Positions 7,650 to 18,441 of a stretch of 64,000 bases of DNA are shown here, in pieces. Numbering within the stretch: the stretch's first letter is position 1; each line of letters opens with the position of its first letter. A program made the position numbers and the translations under genes. Source of the DNA: Massilia sp. TS11 (lineage in GTDB: Bacteria > Pseudomonadota > Gammaproteobacteria > Burkholderiales > Burkholderiaceae_D); NCBI RefSeq assembly GCF_022012445.1, contig NZ_JAKLTS010000002.1, positions 310,001-374,000 on the forward strand, in the 5' to 3' direction. The notes beneath the pieces are model-generated. The model was not told the origin of the DNA, searched no databases, and saw only the letters and a list, made by a program, of their open reading frames with translations.

Positions 7650-7913
7650 ATGGAAAATTCCACCCAACATGGCAATGGCCACGATACCCATCGTCAGGCC
7701 GCTACCCCCAGCGCGACCGAAGTGGCCGATCAGGCCGCCAGCATGGCGGAACAGGCGGGCCACGCCCTCAGCGAAAAATCACGCCAGCTCGGCGACGCCT
7801 ACCAGCGCTTCGCCGAATCGGGGCGTGAATGCGTGCGTTCCAGCCCTGCCACTTCGGTGCTGGTGGCCCTGCTCACGGGCTGGGCCCTGTCGCGTCTCTT
7901 CTTCCGCAAGTGA
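7650..7913 (+). CDS. DUF883/ElaB-YqjD-like membrane-anchored stress protein
   Basis: The 87-residue protein has a long hydrophilic helix rich in Ala, Gln and Glu (ATEVADQAASMAEQAGHALS) and a C-terminal transmembrane anchor (SPATSVLVALLTGWALSRLF). This matches the ElaB/YqjD/DUF883 type, which in E. coli are inner-membrane proteins that bind ribosomes in stationary phase. An AAGGAG ribosome-binding site precedes the ATG. The next gene starts seven bases after the stop, so they are probably co-transcribed. The ribosome link is by family analogy only. Confidence 0.7.
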   Translation: MENSTQHGNGHDTHRQAATPSATEVADQAASMAEQAGHALSEKSRQLGDAYQRFAESGRECVRSSPATSVLVALLTGWALSRLFFRK

Positions 7914-7920
7914 GGCTGCC

Positions 7921-8793
7921 ATGCAAGCTCATACTCTACCTCTCACAGCCAGTGGCGAGGGCGCCAGCTGGGCCGACAGCGTGCGTTCCGGCGTGGCCTG
8001 GGGCGCCATTTTTGCCGGTGCGGCGGCGGCCGGCGCCCTGTCCCTGATTCTGTTCATGCTCGGCATCGGCCTCGGCTTGTCGACCGTGTCGCCATTTGCC
8101 ATCAGCACCCAGCCGATCGGCTGGTCCAGCATCGGCTGGATCGCCCTGACCGAGCTGCTGGCCTCCGGTGTCGGCGGCTATATGGCCGGGCGCCTGCACA
8201 CGCGCTGGAACAGCACCAGCCGCGACGAGGCCGGCTTTCGCGACATGGCCCACGGCATGCTGGCCTGGGCGGTGGCCTCGCTGATGATGGCGGCGCTGCT
8301 GGCCAGTTCGGTGCGCGCCGTGGCCTCGGGTGCGGTCGATATCGCCAGCAACACGGCCGCGAATGCCGGCGCGCCCAACCTCACCGAGTACTACGCCGAC
8401 ATGATGCTGCGCGGCGGGAACCCGGGCGATGCAGCCGGCGCCGGCCTGCGCAATGAAGTCGGGAAAATTCTGCTGGCCAATGCGCGCAGCAACAGCATGG
8501 CAGCCGAGGACCGGGCCTATCTGCTGCGCATGGTGATGGCGCGCAGCGGCGCCAATGAGGCCGATGCCGGCGCCCGCGTTGACGCCGTCTACACGCGTTT
8601 TGAACGCGCCACGGCCGAGGCCCAGGCGCAGGCGCGCGAGGCGGCCGACCGGGCGCGCCGGGCGGCCGCGTATTCGGCCTTGTGGATGGTGGCGGCCCTG
8701 GTGCTGGGCGCGCTGACGGCCAGCGTGTGCGCTGGCCTGGCCGGGCGCGGGCGCGCGCGTGAGCGCACGCCCGAGGATTCCGGCCTGCCCTGA
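7921..8793 (+). CDS. Polytopic membrane protein of unknown function
   Basis: This 290-residue protein has about four hydrophobic helices: two near the N-terminus (WGAIFAGAAAAGALSLILFM and the IGWIALTELLASGVGGYMAG region), one around LAWAVASLMMAALLASSVRA, and one near the C-terminus (ALWMVAALVLGALTASVCAG). A charged, Ala-rich helix precedes the last segment. It directly follows the DUF883-like gene and likely belongs to the same envelope-stress unit. I do not recognise a functional family. Confidence 0.7.
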   Translation: MQAHTLPLTASGEGASWADSVRSGVAWGAIFAGAAAAGALSLILFMLGIGLGLSTVSPFAISTQPIGWSSIGWIALTELLASGVGGYMAGRLHTRWNSTSRDEAGFRDMAHGMLAWAVASLMMAALLASSVRAVASGAVDIASNTAANAGAPNLTEYYADMMLRGGNPGDAAGAGLRNEVGKILLANARSNSMAAEDRAYLLRMVMARSGANEADAGARVDAVYTRFERATAEAQAQAREAADRARRAAAYSALWMVAALVLGALTASVCAGLAGRGRARERTPEDSGLP

Positions 8794-8797
8794 ACGT

Positions 8798-11700
8798 TCA
8801 GGCCTGGCTGGCCGCGGCGGCCGGTTTGCGCAGTGCGCGCCCGCGCTTGAGCAGCCATTGGGCCAGGTCGTCCACGTAGGTGAACACGGCCGGGACCACC
8901 AGCAGGCTCAGCAGGGTGGACGTGATCAGGCCGCCGATCACGGCCACCGCCATCGGCGAGCGGAAGCTCGGGTCGGCGCCCATGCCCAGGGCCAGCGGCA
9001 GCATGCCGGCGCCCATCGCGATGGTCGTCATCACGATCGGGCGCGAGCGCTTGTGGCAGGCGTCGACCAGGGCGTCGAAGCGGCCCATGCCGGCGCGGCG
9101 TGCGAGGATGGCGTAATCGACGAGCAGGATCGAGTTCTTGGTCACGATCCCCATCAGCATGATCAGGCCGATCATCGAGGGCATCGACAGCGCTTTGCCG
9201 GTCAACAGCATCAGCACGAAGGCGCCGCCGATCGACAGCGGCAGGGCGGCCAGAATCGTCAGCGGTTGCAGGAAGTCGTGGAACAGCAGCACCAGCACGC
9301 CGTAGATGCAGAGCACGCCGATCAGCATGGCAATGCCGAAGCTGTCGAACAGGTTCTCCATCTCCTGGGCGTCGCCGAGCTCGGCCACCTGGACGGCGGC
9401 CGGCATGTTCTTGAAGGCCGGCAGATTGCGCGCCTCTTCGTTGACTTCGCCGAGGGCGCGCCCGCCGAGTTCGACCGTCATCAGCACATCGCGGCTGCGG
9501 TTCAGACGGTCGATCTGGGCCGGACCGCTGTCGAGGCGGATATCGGCCACCTGGCTCAGCATCACCGGGCCGTTTTTGCCTGGCACCAGCAGGCGGCCGA
9601 TCGCCTCGAGGTCGGCGCGCACCGGATTGGGCAGCTTGACGCGGATTGGCACCTGGCGCTCGGTCATGTTCATCTTGGTCAGGGCCTGGTCGTAGTCGCC
9701 GGCGGTGGCGATGCGGACGGTCTCGCCGATGGCGCTGGCGGTCACGCCGAGGTCGGCGGCGCGCGCGAAGTCGGGGCGCACGATGATTTCCGGACGTACC
9801 AGGGCTGCGCTCGAGGCGATATTGCCCACGCCTTTCAGCGTGCGCAGTTCCGTTTCGACGCGCTGGGCCGCCGCGTTCAGGGCCACTGGGTCTTCCGAGC
9901 GCAGCACCAGTTCCATCTTGGTGCCGGTGTCGGGCGGGCCGACGTTGAAGCGCGCGCCGGGCAGGTTTTCCAGGGCCTTGCGCAGTTTGCCTTCCAGCTC
10001 GGGCATGCTTTCCTTGCGGTCGTTGCGGTGCACGGTCGTCAGGGTCAGCACGGCCCGGCGCGCTTCGGCCGCAGCGCCCGGCGCAAACGCATCGCCGCTG
10101 GAGCCGCCGCCGACCGAGGAAAACACATGCAGGACGCCGGGCACGCGCATGGCGGCCAGGCGCGCCTGCTCGGCCAGCGCATGGGTTTCCTTCAGCGTCG
10201 AGCCCGGCGGCAGCTCGACCGTGATCTGGGTCTGGCCGCGGTCGGCGGCCGGCACAAAGCCGGTCGGCAGCAGGCCGGTCAGGCCAAGCGAGGCGACGAA
10301 GAACAGGCCGGCCGCCAGCACCGTGGCCAGGCGGTGGCGCAGGCACCACTGCATCACGCGCATGTAACGCGCCATGACCGGGCCGTCCGCCCCTTCCGTG
10401 TGGGTGACGGGTTTGAGCAGGTAGGCGGCCATCATCGGCGTCAGCAGGCGCGCCACCAGCAGCGAGGCCAGAATCGCCAGCACTGCTGTCCAGCCGAACT
10501 GCTTGAAGAACTTGCCGGGGATGCCGCCCATGAAGGCGGTCGGCAGGAACACGGCGACCAGGGCGAAGGTCGTGGCGATCACGGCCATGCCGATCTCGTC
10601 GGCCGCCTCCATCGCCGCCTCGTAGGGGCTCTTGCCCATGCGCAGGTGGCGGGCGATGTTCTCGATCTCGACGATGGCGTCATCGACCAGCACGCCGACC
10701 ACCAGGGCCAGCGACAGCAGGGTCACGGTATTGAGCGTGAAGCCGAACCACAGCATGCCGAGGAAGGCCGGCAGCACCGACAGCGGCAGGGCCGCGGCGG
10801 CAACCAGGGTGGCGCGCCAGTCGCGCAGGAACCACCAGACCACCAGCACGGCCAGCAATGCCCCTTCGTACAGCAGTTCCATCGAGCCACGGAAGTTCTC
10901 CTCGACTGGAGCGGAATTATCGATCACCTCGCGCAGCACGATCCTCGGATTGTCTTTCTGCAGTGCGGCCATGGCGGCGCGCACCCCCTTGGCGACGGCC
11001 ACCTCGGACGCGCCCTTGGTGCGGAACACCTCGAAGCCGACCACCTTGTGGCCGTCCTGTTCGGCCAGGGCGCGCGGCTCGGCCACGCCGTCGATCACGC
11101 GCGCCACCTGGTCCAGACGCACGTGGCGGCCGTCGGGCAGCGGCAGGTCGAGGCGGGCCAGCTCGGCCGCCGTCTGCACGGTGGCGATCGTGCGCACCGA
11201 CTGCTCGGCTCCGGACACATCGCCGCGCCCGCCCGGCGCCTCGCGCTGCACTTCGCGCAGGCGGTGCGAGACATCGGCGGCCGAGACCTTGAGCGCGGCC
11301 ATGCGCTCGCTGTCGAGTTCGACGCGCACTTCGCGGTAGACGCCGCCGACCCGCTTGACGGCGCCCACGCCGGGCACGGCCAGCAGGGCCTTGGTCACCT
11401 TGTTGTCGACATACCAGCTGAGGTCGGGATCGTCGATCGGCGCGCCCTTGGCCGCCTCGGCCACGAAGGTCTGGACGACGCGGCCGGCGGTGGCGGCCTT
11501 GGTCACGGCCGGCTCGCGCAGATCGGCCGGCAGGTCGGCCCGCACGCGCGAAATGGCGTCGCGCACTTCATTGACGGCGTCCGATACATTCTTTTCGAGA
11601 ATGAATTCGACCGTGATCGTGGCCGTGCCGTCGAGGATATTCGTGTAGATATTCTTCACCCCCTGCAGGGTGGCCACGGCGTCCTCGATCTTGCGCGCCA

Positions 11701-11887
11701 CTTCCGTCTCCAGCTGGGCCGGGGCGGCCCCGTCCAGATTGGCATTGACGGTCACGATCGGCAATTCGATATCGGGAAAGTCCTGCACCGTATTGCCGAC
11801 ATAGGCCAGCCAGCCCGCCAGCGACAGCAGGGCGAACAGCATGATGGCGGGAATCGGGTGCTTGATCGATAAGGCGGAAAAATTCAT
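8798..11887 (-). CDS. RND efflux transporter permease (AcrB-like)
   Basis: A 1029-residue inner-membrane pump. It shows the AcrB/MexB-type architecture: first helix near PIPAIMLFALLSLAGWLAYV, periplasmic porter domain with a GAAPAQLETEV-type stretch, and the proton-relay helix VVGVLVDDAIVEIENIARHL with the paired aspartates, followed by a second copy of the same fold (SMIGLIMLMGIVTKNSILLV). It exports small molecules by proton antiport. It is the last gene of a four-gene minus-strand operon (tetR, outer-membrane factor, adaptor, pump), starting nine bases after the adaptor stop. The substrate cannot be predicted. Confidence 0.93.
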   Translation of the reverse strand: MNFSALSIKHPIPAIMLFALLSLAGWLAYVGNTVQDFPDIELPIVTVNANLDGAAPAQLETEVARKIEDAVATLQGVKNIYTNILDGTATITVEFILEKNVSDAVNEVRDAISRVRADLPADLREPAVTKAATAGRVVQTFVAEAAKGAPIDDPDLSWYVDNKVTKALLAVPGVGAVKRVGGVYREVRVELDSERMAALKVSAADVSHRLREVQREAPGGRGDVSGAEQSVRTIATVQTAAELARLDLPLPDGRHVRLDQVARVIDGVAEPRALAEQDGHKVVGFEVFRTKGASEVAVAKGVRAAMAALQKDNPRIVLREVIDNSAPVEENFRGSMELLYEGALLAVLVVWWFLRDWRATLVAAAALPLSVLPAFLGMLWFGFTLNTVTLLSLALVVGVLVDDAIVEIENIARHLRMGKSPYEAAMEAADEIGMAVIATTFALVAVFLPTAFMGGIPGKFFKQFGWTAVLAILASLLVARLLTPMMAAYLLKPVTHTEGADGPVMARYMRVMQWCLRHRLATVLAAGLFFVASLGLTGLLPTGFVPAADRGQTQITVELPPGSTLKETHALAEQARLAAMRVPGVLHVFSSVGGGSSGDAFAPGAAAEARRAVLTLTTVHRNDRKESMPELEGKLRKALENLPGARFNVGPPDTGTKMELVLRSEDPVALNAAAQRVETELRTLKGVGNIASSAALVRPEIIVRPDFARAADLGVTASAIGETVRIATAGDYDQALTKMNMTERQVPIRVKLPNPVRADLEAIGRLLVPGKNGPVMLSQVADIRLDSGPAQIDRLNRSRDVLMTVELGGRALGEVNEEARNLPAFKNMPAAVQVAELGDAQEMENLFDSFGIAMLIGVLCIYGVLVLLFHDFLQPLTILAALPLSIGGAFVLMLLTGKALSMPSMIGLIMLMGIVTKNSILLVDYAILARRAGMGRFDALVDACHKRSRPIVMTTIAMGAGMLPLALGMGADPSFRSPMAVAVIGGLITSTLLSLLVVPAVFTYVDDLAQWLLKRGRALRKPAAAASQA

Positions 11888-11896
11888 GGGCCTTCC

Positions 11897-13018
11897 TTAT
11901 TTGGCGTTTGCCACGCGCACCAGGTCGCTATCCTTGAGGAAGCCGGCGCCCTGGGCCACCACCTCGGCCTCGGCAGGCAGACCCGACAGGATCTCGATGC
12001 GCTCGCCGTGACGGCGGCCGACCTGCACCTTGAGCTGGCTGACCTTCTTGTCGGCATTCACCCGGAACACATAGCTGAAGCCGTCGCGCAGCACGACCGC
12101 CTGCTGCGGCACGGTCAGGCCCTCGCTCTCGCCGAGCAGGAACTGGCCGCTGGCGAACATGCCGGGTTTGAAGGCGGGAAAGGCGCGCGCCGGCAGGTCG
12201 ACATACACGAGGGCATTGCGGGTCTGGGCGTCGATGGTCGGGCCGATCACGCGCAGTTTGCCGCTCGTCTTGCTGCCGTCGGCGGCCGTCACTTCGGCGC
12301 TTGTGCCCGCGCTCAGGCGCGCCAGTTCGGCCGCCGTCACCTCGGCCCGCCATTCGAGGCGGCTCTGGCGCACCATGCGGAACAGTTCGCTGCCGGTGGG
12401 CAGCACCGCGCCCACGGTGGCCGGGCGCGCCGAGATTATGCCGTCGTCGGGCGCGCGCACGGTCGCCTGCTTCAGGCGCAGTTCGCTCGACGCGACGGCG
12501 GCCTTGGCCGCCTCCACGCGCGCGGCGGCGGTTTGCTCGGCCGTCAGCAGCTGATTGAGCTGCTGGGCCGAGAGCGCGCCCGAGCCTTGCAGCTGGCGCG
12601 CGCGGGCGCCATTGGCCGCCGCTTCGGCCGCCAGGGCCTGGGCTTCGAGCAGGCTGGCACGCGCCTGCGCCAGTTCGGCCTTGACCACCTCGTCAGCGAA
12701 CACGGCCAGCACCTGGCCTTTTTTGACGACGTCGCCGACGTTGACCTTGACCTCGGCCAGGCGCAGGCCATTGGCCTCGCTGCCGACGGCCGCTTCCTGC
12801 CAGGCCATCACATTGCCGGTCGCGCTCAGGCGCTGCGGCAGGCGCTCGCGCTGCGGGCGCGCCGTGCTGACCGTCAGGGCCGGCCGCTGGCTGGCGGCGG
12901 CGGCGTTATCGGCGGCGTGCGAACCACGGCCGGCCAGCACGGCCACGGCCACGGCCACGGCGGCCGCGGCGGCGCCCAGCTGCCAGCGCCGCATCAGGGG
13001 AAGGGTATGCAAAGTCAT
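11897..13018 (-). CDS. RND periplasmic adaptor (membrane fusion protein)
   Basis: The 373-residue protein begins with a signal or membrane anchor (LGAAAAAVAVAVAVLAG) followed by the two lipoyl half-motifs (ANGLRLAEVKVNVGDVVKKG and the VRAPDDGIISARPATVGAVL region) separated by an Ala-rich alpha-hairpin. A beta-barrel and a membrane-proximal domain follow. It should bridge the pump encoded downstream and the outer-membrane factor encoded upstream. Gaps to both neighbours are about nine bases, consistent with one transcript. Confidence 0.9.
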   Translation of the reverse strand: MTLHTLPLMRRWQLGAAAAAVAVAVAVLAGRGSHAADNAAAASQRPALTVSTARPQRERLPQRLSATGNVMAWQEAAVGSEANGLRLAEVKVNVGDVVKKGQVLAVFADEVVKAELAQARASLLEAQALAAEAAANGARARQLQGSGALSAQQLNQLLTAEQTAAARVEAAKAAVASSELRLKQATVRAPDDGIISARPATVGAVLPTGSELFRMVRQSRLEWRAEVTAAELARLSAGTSAEVTAADGSKTSGKLRVIGPTIDAQTRNALVYVDLPARAFPAFKPGMFASGQFLLGESEGLTVPQQAVVLRDGFSYVFRVNADKKVSQLKVQVGRRHGERIEILSGLPAEAEVVAQGAGFLKDSDLVRVANAK

Positions 13019-13027
13019 GATGTCGTC

Positions 13028-14434
13028 TCAGGGTTGGCGCGACCAGCCGCCGCCGGCCGCGCGATACAGGGAAATCCAGGCAGCGCTGCGTTCACGCTGC
13101 AAATTCACGAGGGCCGTCTCCGCGCCCAGCTGGGCGCGGCGCGCCTGTTCCAGTTCGAACAGGCTGGCCATGCCGCTGCGGTAGCGCGCTTCGGTGGCGC
13201 GAAACGCCGTCTGATAGCCGTCCAGCGCGCGCTGGGCGTCGGCCGCTCGCGCGGCCGTGCCATCGAGCTGGAGCAGGGCTTCTTCGACTTCGCGCACGGC
13301 CTGGCGCACCGTCGCCTGGTAGGCGCTGACGGCGGCCGCGTAGGCGGCGCGCGCGGCCTGTTCATTGGCGTAGCGGGTGCCGCCATCGAATACCGGCAGG
13401 CTCAGGGCCAGCGGACCGATGCTCCAGGTGTCGCCACGGGTGTCGACGCCGCCGGCGCGGCTGCGCGTGACCGCCACCATGCCCTGCAGGCCCAGACGCG
13501 GATACTGGGCCGCCACGGCGGCGCCGGCGTCGGCGCTGGCGGCGGCCACCGCGCGTTCGGCCGCATACACGTCGGGGCGCTGGGCCAGCACCGCGGCCGG
13601 CAGGGCGGCCAGGCCGATGCCCCCGAGCTGGGGGCCGCCGAGCGCGCCCTGGGTCAGGCCGGCTTGCTGCAGGCGGGCGCGCAGGGTGGCCGCCTCGACC
13701 GCCGTCAGCGCGGCCAGGGCCTGGACACCAGCCGCGCACTGGGTCTGCTGGGCGCGCGCCTGGCCGGCGCCCTCGGCCGCGCTGGCCTCGGCCATGGCCA
13801 GATTCGCGGGCGACTCCAGACCGGCCGCGGCCGCCAGGCGCGTCAGGCGCGCGCTTTCGGCGCGGCTGGCCGCATCGGCCTCGGCCACGCGCTGCAGCTG
13901 CCAGCAGCGGCGCAGTTCTTCATAGGCATTGGCGGTTTCGGCCGCCAGCGCCACACGGCTGCCATGCCACTGGGCTTCGGCCAGTTCCAGACGGGCCTGG
14001 GCGGCGTCGCGGCTGGCGCGGCCGGCGCCGAACAGATCGATCTCCCAGGCCAGGTTCAGGCCAGCCAGGCCGCTGCTCAGATGCGGCGCGCCATTCTGGC
14101 CGCGCGTGCGGGTGGCGCTGGCGTCCAGGCTGGCGCTCGGCGCCAGGGCGGCGCCGGCCGCCACCCGCTCGGCGCGTGCCTGGGCGATGCGGGCGCGCGC
14201 GCTGGCCAGGTCGGGACTGGCTTCCTGGGCTGCGCGGATCAGCTCGGGCAGCAGCGGCTCACTTTGCTGCTCCCACCAGCTGGCCAGGGCGCCGGCGCTG
14301 GCCGGGGGCAGCGTGCTGTGCCAGGCGGCCGGACTGACGGCGGGCAGGGGCGGTGCGGGCGGCAGGCTGGCGGCGCAGGCCGTCAACAGGCCGGGCAGGG
14401 CGAGCGCTGCCAGGGGGCGGAATCGGATCATCAT
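13028..14434 (-). CDS. Outer-membrane efflux lipoprotein (NodT/OprM type)
   Basis: A 468-residue TolC-like channel. The N-terminal lipobox LLTACA predicts lipidation. Two internally repeated halves follow, each with long Ala/Gln/Glu-rich helices (for example DLASARARIAQARAERVAAG and VSAYQATVRQAVREVEEALL), typical of the NodT subfamily. It completes the tripartite RND system. Its start overlaps the stop of the TetR gene by four bases (ATGA), so its translation is probably coupled to the regulator. Confidence 0.9.
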   Translation of the reverse strand: MMIRFRPLAALALPGLLTACAASLPPAPPLPAVSPAAWHSTLPPASAGALASWWEQQSEPLLPELIRAAQEASPDLASARARIAQARAERVAAGAALAPSASLDASATRTRGQNGAPHLSSGLAGLNLAWEIDLFGAGRASRDAAQARLELAEAQWHGSRVALAAETANAYEELRRCWQLQRVAEADAASRAESARLTRLAAAAGLESPANLAMAEASAAEGAGQARAQQTQCAAGVQALAALTAVEAATLRARLQQAGLTQGALGGPQLGGIGLAALPAAVLAQRPDVYAAERAVAAASADAGAAVAAQYPRLGLQGMVAVTRSRAGGVDTRGDTWSIGPLALSLPVFDGGTRYANEQAARAAYAAAVSAYQATVRQAVREVEEALLQLDGTAARAADAQRALDGYQTAFRATEARYRSGMASLFELEQARRAQLGAETALVNLQRERSAAWISLYRAAGGGWSRQP

Positions 14435-15132
14435 GCAGGTCGTTGTCGTTTGCGGGAAGAACGGGGGGCGGCCGCGCGCAGGCTGCGCTCGGCGGCGATC
14501 AGGGCCAGACCATACTCGGCGGCGCGCGCCGCCCAGGCCTCGATGGCGGCCGCATCGGCGATCAGGCTGGGGCGCAGGGCTTCGACCACGTCCTGGGCCA
14601 TCAAGGGATAGACCACCAGGCTGTCGAGGCAGAAGGCCAGGCGCGCCACGCCATCATCGGGCGCATCGAGCCCCAGTTCGCGCGCGATCAGCTGGGCCAG
14701 GGCGGCGTGGGCCGGGCGCACGCTGGTGTCGATCTCTTCCAGCCACAGGCCGGTGGGTTCGAGCATTTCGCGGAACACCAGGCGCACGCACAGGCGCGCC
14801 GCACTGTCCTCGGTCAGCGGCGCCAGCATGCCGCGGTAGAGCGCGCGCAGGGCGTCAGCCAGCGGCATCTGGGCCAGCCCGGCCGGCACCTGCAGCTCGG
14901 GCGCCGGACAGCAGCTGCGGAAGGCGGCGCGGTACAGCCCGGCCTTGTCGCCGAAGTAGTAGGCGATCGCGGCCACATTGGTGCCGGCTGCGAGCGCAAT
15001 TTCGCGCGTCGAGGTGCGCGCGAAGCCCTGCTCGGCAAACAGGCGCACGGCCGCCTGCAGCAGGCGCTCGCGCGACTTTTCGCCGTCGGCGCGTGCGCGC
15101 CGCGCATCGTGGGATGGGGGACTGGTATTCAT
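14431..15132 (-). CDS. TetR-family regulator with CerR-type C-terminal domain
   Basis: The 233-residue protein has an N-terminal TetR helix-turn-helix (RERLLQAAVRLFAEQGFART, then TSTREIALAAGTNVAAIAYY) and a C-terminal ligand domain resembling the CerR/DUF1956 family (LVFREMLEPTGLWLEEIDT). It is the first gene of the efflux operon and overlaps the outer-membrane-factor gene by four bases. It most likely represses its own operon through the palindromic sites at 15156-15193 and is released by an efflux substrate. Local repression is inferred from position. Confidence 0.88.
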   Translation of the reverse strand: MNTSPPSHDARRARADGEKSRERLLQAAVRLFAEQGFARTSTREIALAAGTNVAAIAYYFGDKAGLYRAAFRSCCPAPELQVPAGLAQMPLADALRALYRGMLAPLTEDSAARLCVRLVFREMLEPTGLWLEEIDTSVRPAHAALAQLIARELGLDAPDDGVARLAFCLDSLVVYPLMAQDVVEALRPSLIADAAAIEAWAARAAEYGLALIAAERSLRAAAPRSSRKRQRPA

Positions 15133-15155
15133 CGGGTGTTATTACAGCATAAAGT

Positions 15156-15193
15156 TCAATCGATTGATATAACTAAATCGATCGTTTGATTGA
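15156..15193. promoter_or_regulatory. Probable TetR operator region
   Basis: A perfect 12-base palindrome, TCAATCGATTGA, at 15156-15167 is followed by a related partial site, AATCGATCGTTTGATTGA, ending at 15193. Both lie in the gap between the TetR gene and the divergent DUF1800 gene. The second site overlaps the -35 of a likely plus-strand promoter. Confidence 0.6.
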
Positions 15194-15213
15194 GTGATAC
15201 AATATTTTACAAT
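15186..15213 (+). promoter_or_regulatory. Likely sigma70 promoter for the DUF1800-DUF1501 operon
   Basis: TTGATT at 15186-15191 and TACAAT at 15208-15213 are separated by 16 bases and precede the DUF1800 start at 15285. The -35 lies inside the TetR-type palindromic region, so the regulator could affect this transcript as well. Confidence 0.45.
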
Positions 15214-15284
15214 TCCCGGCAAAAGCAAGCTCGTGCAGACATATTCGCGGCGTATAAAGAAAGCTCTCGAACAAGGAGTGAATC

Positions 15285-16943
<1,659 letters not shown>

Positions 16944-16959
16944 TCAACCGAGGTTCATC

Positions 16960-18186
16960 ATGCAACGTCGTCATTTTCTCGCTTCCCTGGCCGGCGCCGG
17001 CCTGATGCTGCCGCTCGGCGCCAGCGCCTGGGCCGCCACCGGCAGCGCCCCGTCGCGCCAGAAACTCATCGTGGTGCTGCTGCGCGGCGCCGCCGATGGT
17101 CTGAACATCGTCGCCCCGGTCGGCGACCCGGCCTATGCGGCCCTGCGCCCCGAGATCGGCCTCAAGCCCGAGGACGGCTTCAAGCTCGACAGCCTGTATG
17201 TCATGCATCCGGCCCTGGCCCCGCTGCAATCGTGGTGGCAGGCCGGCAAGCTGGCCTTCGTGCATGCCAGCGGTTCGCCCGACATCACACGCTCGCACTT
17301 CGATGCCCAGGACTACATGGAGTCGGGCACGCCGGGCGTGAAGACCACCCAGGATGGCTGGCTCAACCGTCTGGCCACGGCCCTGCCGGGCGCCGACACC
17401 CCGAACCGCATTCTGTCGGTCGGTCCGGTGATGCCGCGCATCGTGGCCGGCGGCACGCCGGCGATGAATCTGCCGAATGGCGCGGCCGCCACCCGCCCGA
17501 CCCCGCTCGACCGCCCGGCCATCGGCAATGCCTTCGACGCCCTGTACGCGCAGAACGCGCGCCTGGGCAAGACCTACCGCGATGGCAAGACCGCGCACCA
17601 GGAAGTGCTGGCGGCCGCGGCCGGCATGGCCACGGCCGAGATGCAGGCGGCCGACCGTGGCGCCCCGCTGCCGAACGGCTTCCCGGACGACGCCGCCCGT
17701 CTGGCCGGCCTGATGCGCCAGGACGCGCGCATCCAGTTTGGCTTCTTCGCGCTGGGCGGCTGGGATACCCACGCCAACCAGGGCGCCGGCACGGGCCAGC
17801 TGGCCCAGCGCCTGGCGCCGCTGGCCCAGGGCCTGGATGTGTTGGCGCGCCGCCTCGGCCCGCTGTTCCAGGACACCGCCATCGTCGTCATGTCCGAGTT
17901 CGGCCGCACTGCGCGCCAGAACGGCAATGCCGGCACCGACCACGGCCATGGCAATGTGATGTGGCTGCTTGGCGGCGGCATCCAGGGCGGCAAGGTGCAC
18001 GGCGAGTTCCCCGGCCTGGACAGCAATGCCCTGTACGAAGGGCGCGACCTGGCCGTCACCACCGACTTCCGGCTCGTGCTGGCCCAGCTGGCCAGCCGCC
18101 ATCTGCAGCTGCCCGATGCCGCGCTGGCGCGCGTATTCCCGCAACTGCCGAGCGGCAATGTTCCGGAAATCTGGCGCAGCGTGTAA
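16960..18186 (+). CDS. DUF1501 family exported protein
   Basis: A 408-residue protein starting MQRRHFLASLAGAGLMLPLG, a twin-arginine-like signal. The family belongs to the alkaline-phosphatase/sulfatase-like fold group; conserved pieces include VVLLRGAADGLNIVAPVGDP, GGWDTHANQGAGTG, and VVMSEFGRTARQNGNAGTDH, then GHGNVMWLLGGG, with His and Asp residues that could bind metal. It lies 16 bases after the DUF1800 gene and is surely co-transcribed. Substrate unknown. Confidence 0.88.
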   Translation: MQRRHFLASLAGAGLMLPLGASAWAATGSAPSRQKLIVVLLRGAADGLNIVAPVGDPAYAALRPEIGLKPEDGFKLDSLYVMHPALAPLQSWWQAGKLAFVHASGSPDITRSHFDAQDYMESGTPGVKTTQDGWLNRLATALPGADTPNRILSVGPVMPRIVAGGTPAMNLPNGAAATRPTPLDRPAIGNAFDALYAQNARLGKTYRDGKTAHQEVLAAAAGMATAEMQAADRGAPLPNGFPDDAARLAGLMRQDARIQFGFFALGGWDTHANQGAGTGQLAQRLAPLAQGLDVLARRLGPLFQDTAIVVMSEFGRTARQNGNAGTDHGHGNVMWLLGGGIQGGKVHGEFPGLDSNALYEGRDLAVTTDFRLVLAQLASRHLQLPDAALARVFPQLPSGNVPEIWRSV

Positions 18187-18203
18187 CTTGCGGTATGGCA
18201 ACA

Positions 18204-18220
18204 GTGTCAAAAACTGACAC
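18204..18220. promoter_or_regulatory. Inverted repeat GTGTCA-N5-TGACAC
   Basis: A perfect six-base inverted repeat with a five-base spacer lies 18 bases after the DUF1501 stop. It has no good T-run, so it may be an operator for the downstream porin gene or a weak terminator. The remaining gap up to 18441 contains a CAGGGG...CCCCTG hairpin near 18268 but no gene. Confidence 0.3.
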
Positions 18221-18441
18221 TCTTGGTTGCGATACGTAAAGAATCTCACTAAAATCCACGGTCAAGACAGGGGGTGATGGCCCCTGGCGCGGCAGCCCTG
18301 CCGCGCATGACCGGAAGCGCCAAGCCCATGCGCGCCCGTTCCCAGGCGCCCCCGCCATCCGCGCCGCCCAATAAACTTGGCACGCAGCGCGGAGTTCCTC
18401 TCCCCCGTCGCTCCCGGCGTGCCCGCCCGTGGAGAATCCGT

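Noticed and set aside
8759..11872. A 1037-codon open frame antisense to the RND pump
   Set aside because: Composition (very high His, Gly, Gln, Ala) and lack of any motif show it is a shadow of the pump gene.
8798..15132. RND operon as a heavy-metal (CusA-type) system
   Set aside because: The pump has the AcrB-type paired Asp relay and no Met-rich metal site is visible, so a drug or hydrophobic-compound type is more likely.
18221..18441. Possible riboswitch ahead of the porin gene
   Set aside because: There is a GC hairpin but no conserved c-di-GMP, TPP, cobalamin or similar core that I can recognise.
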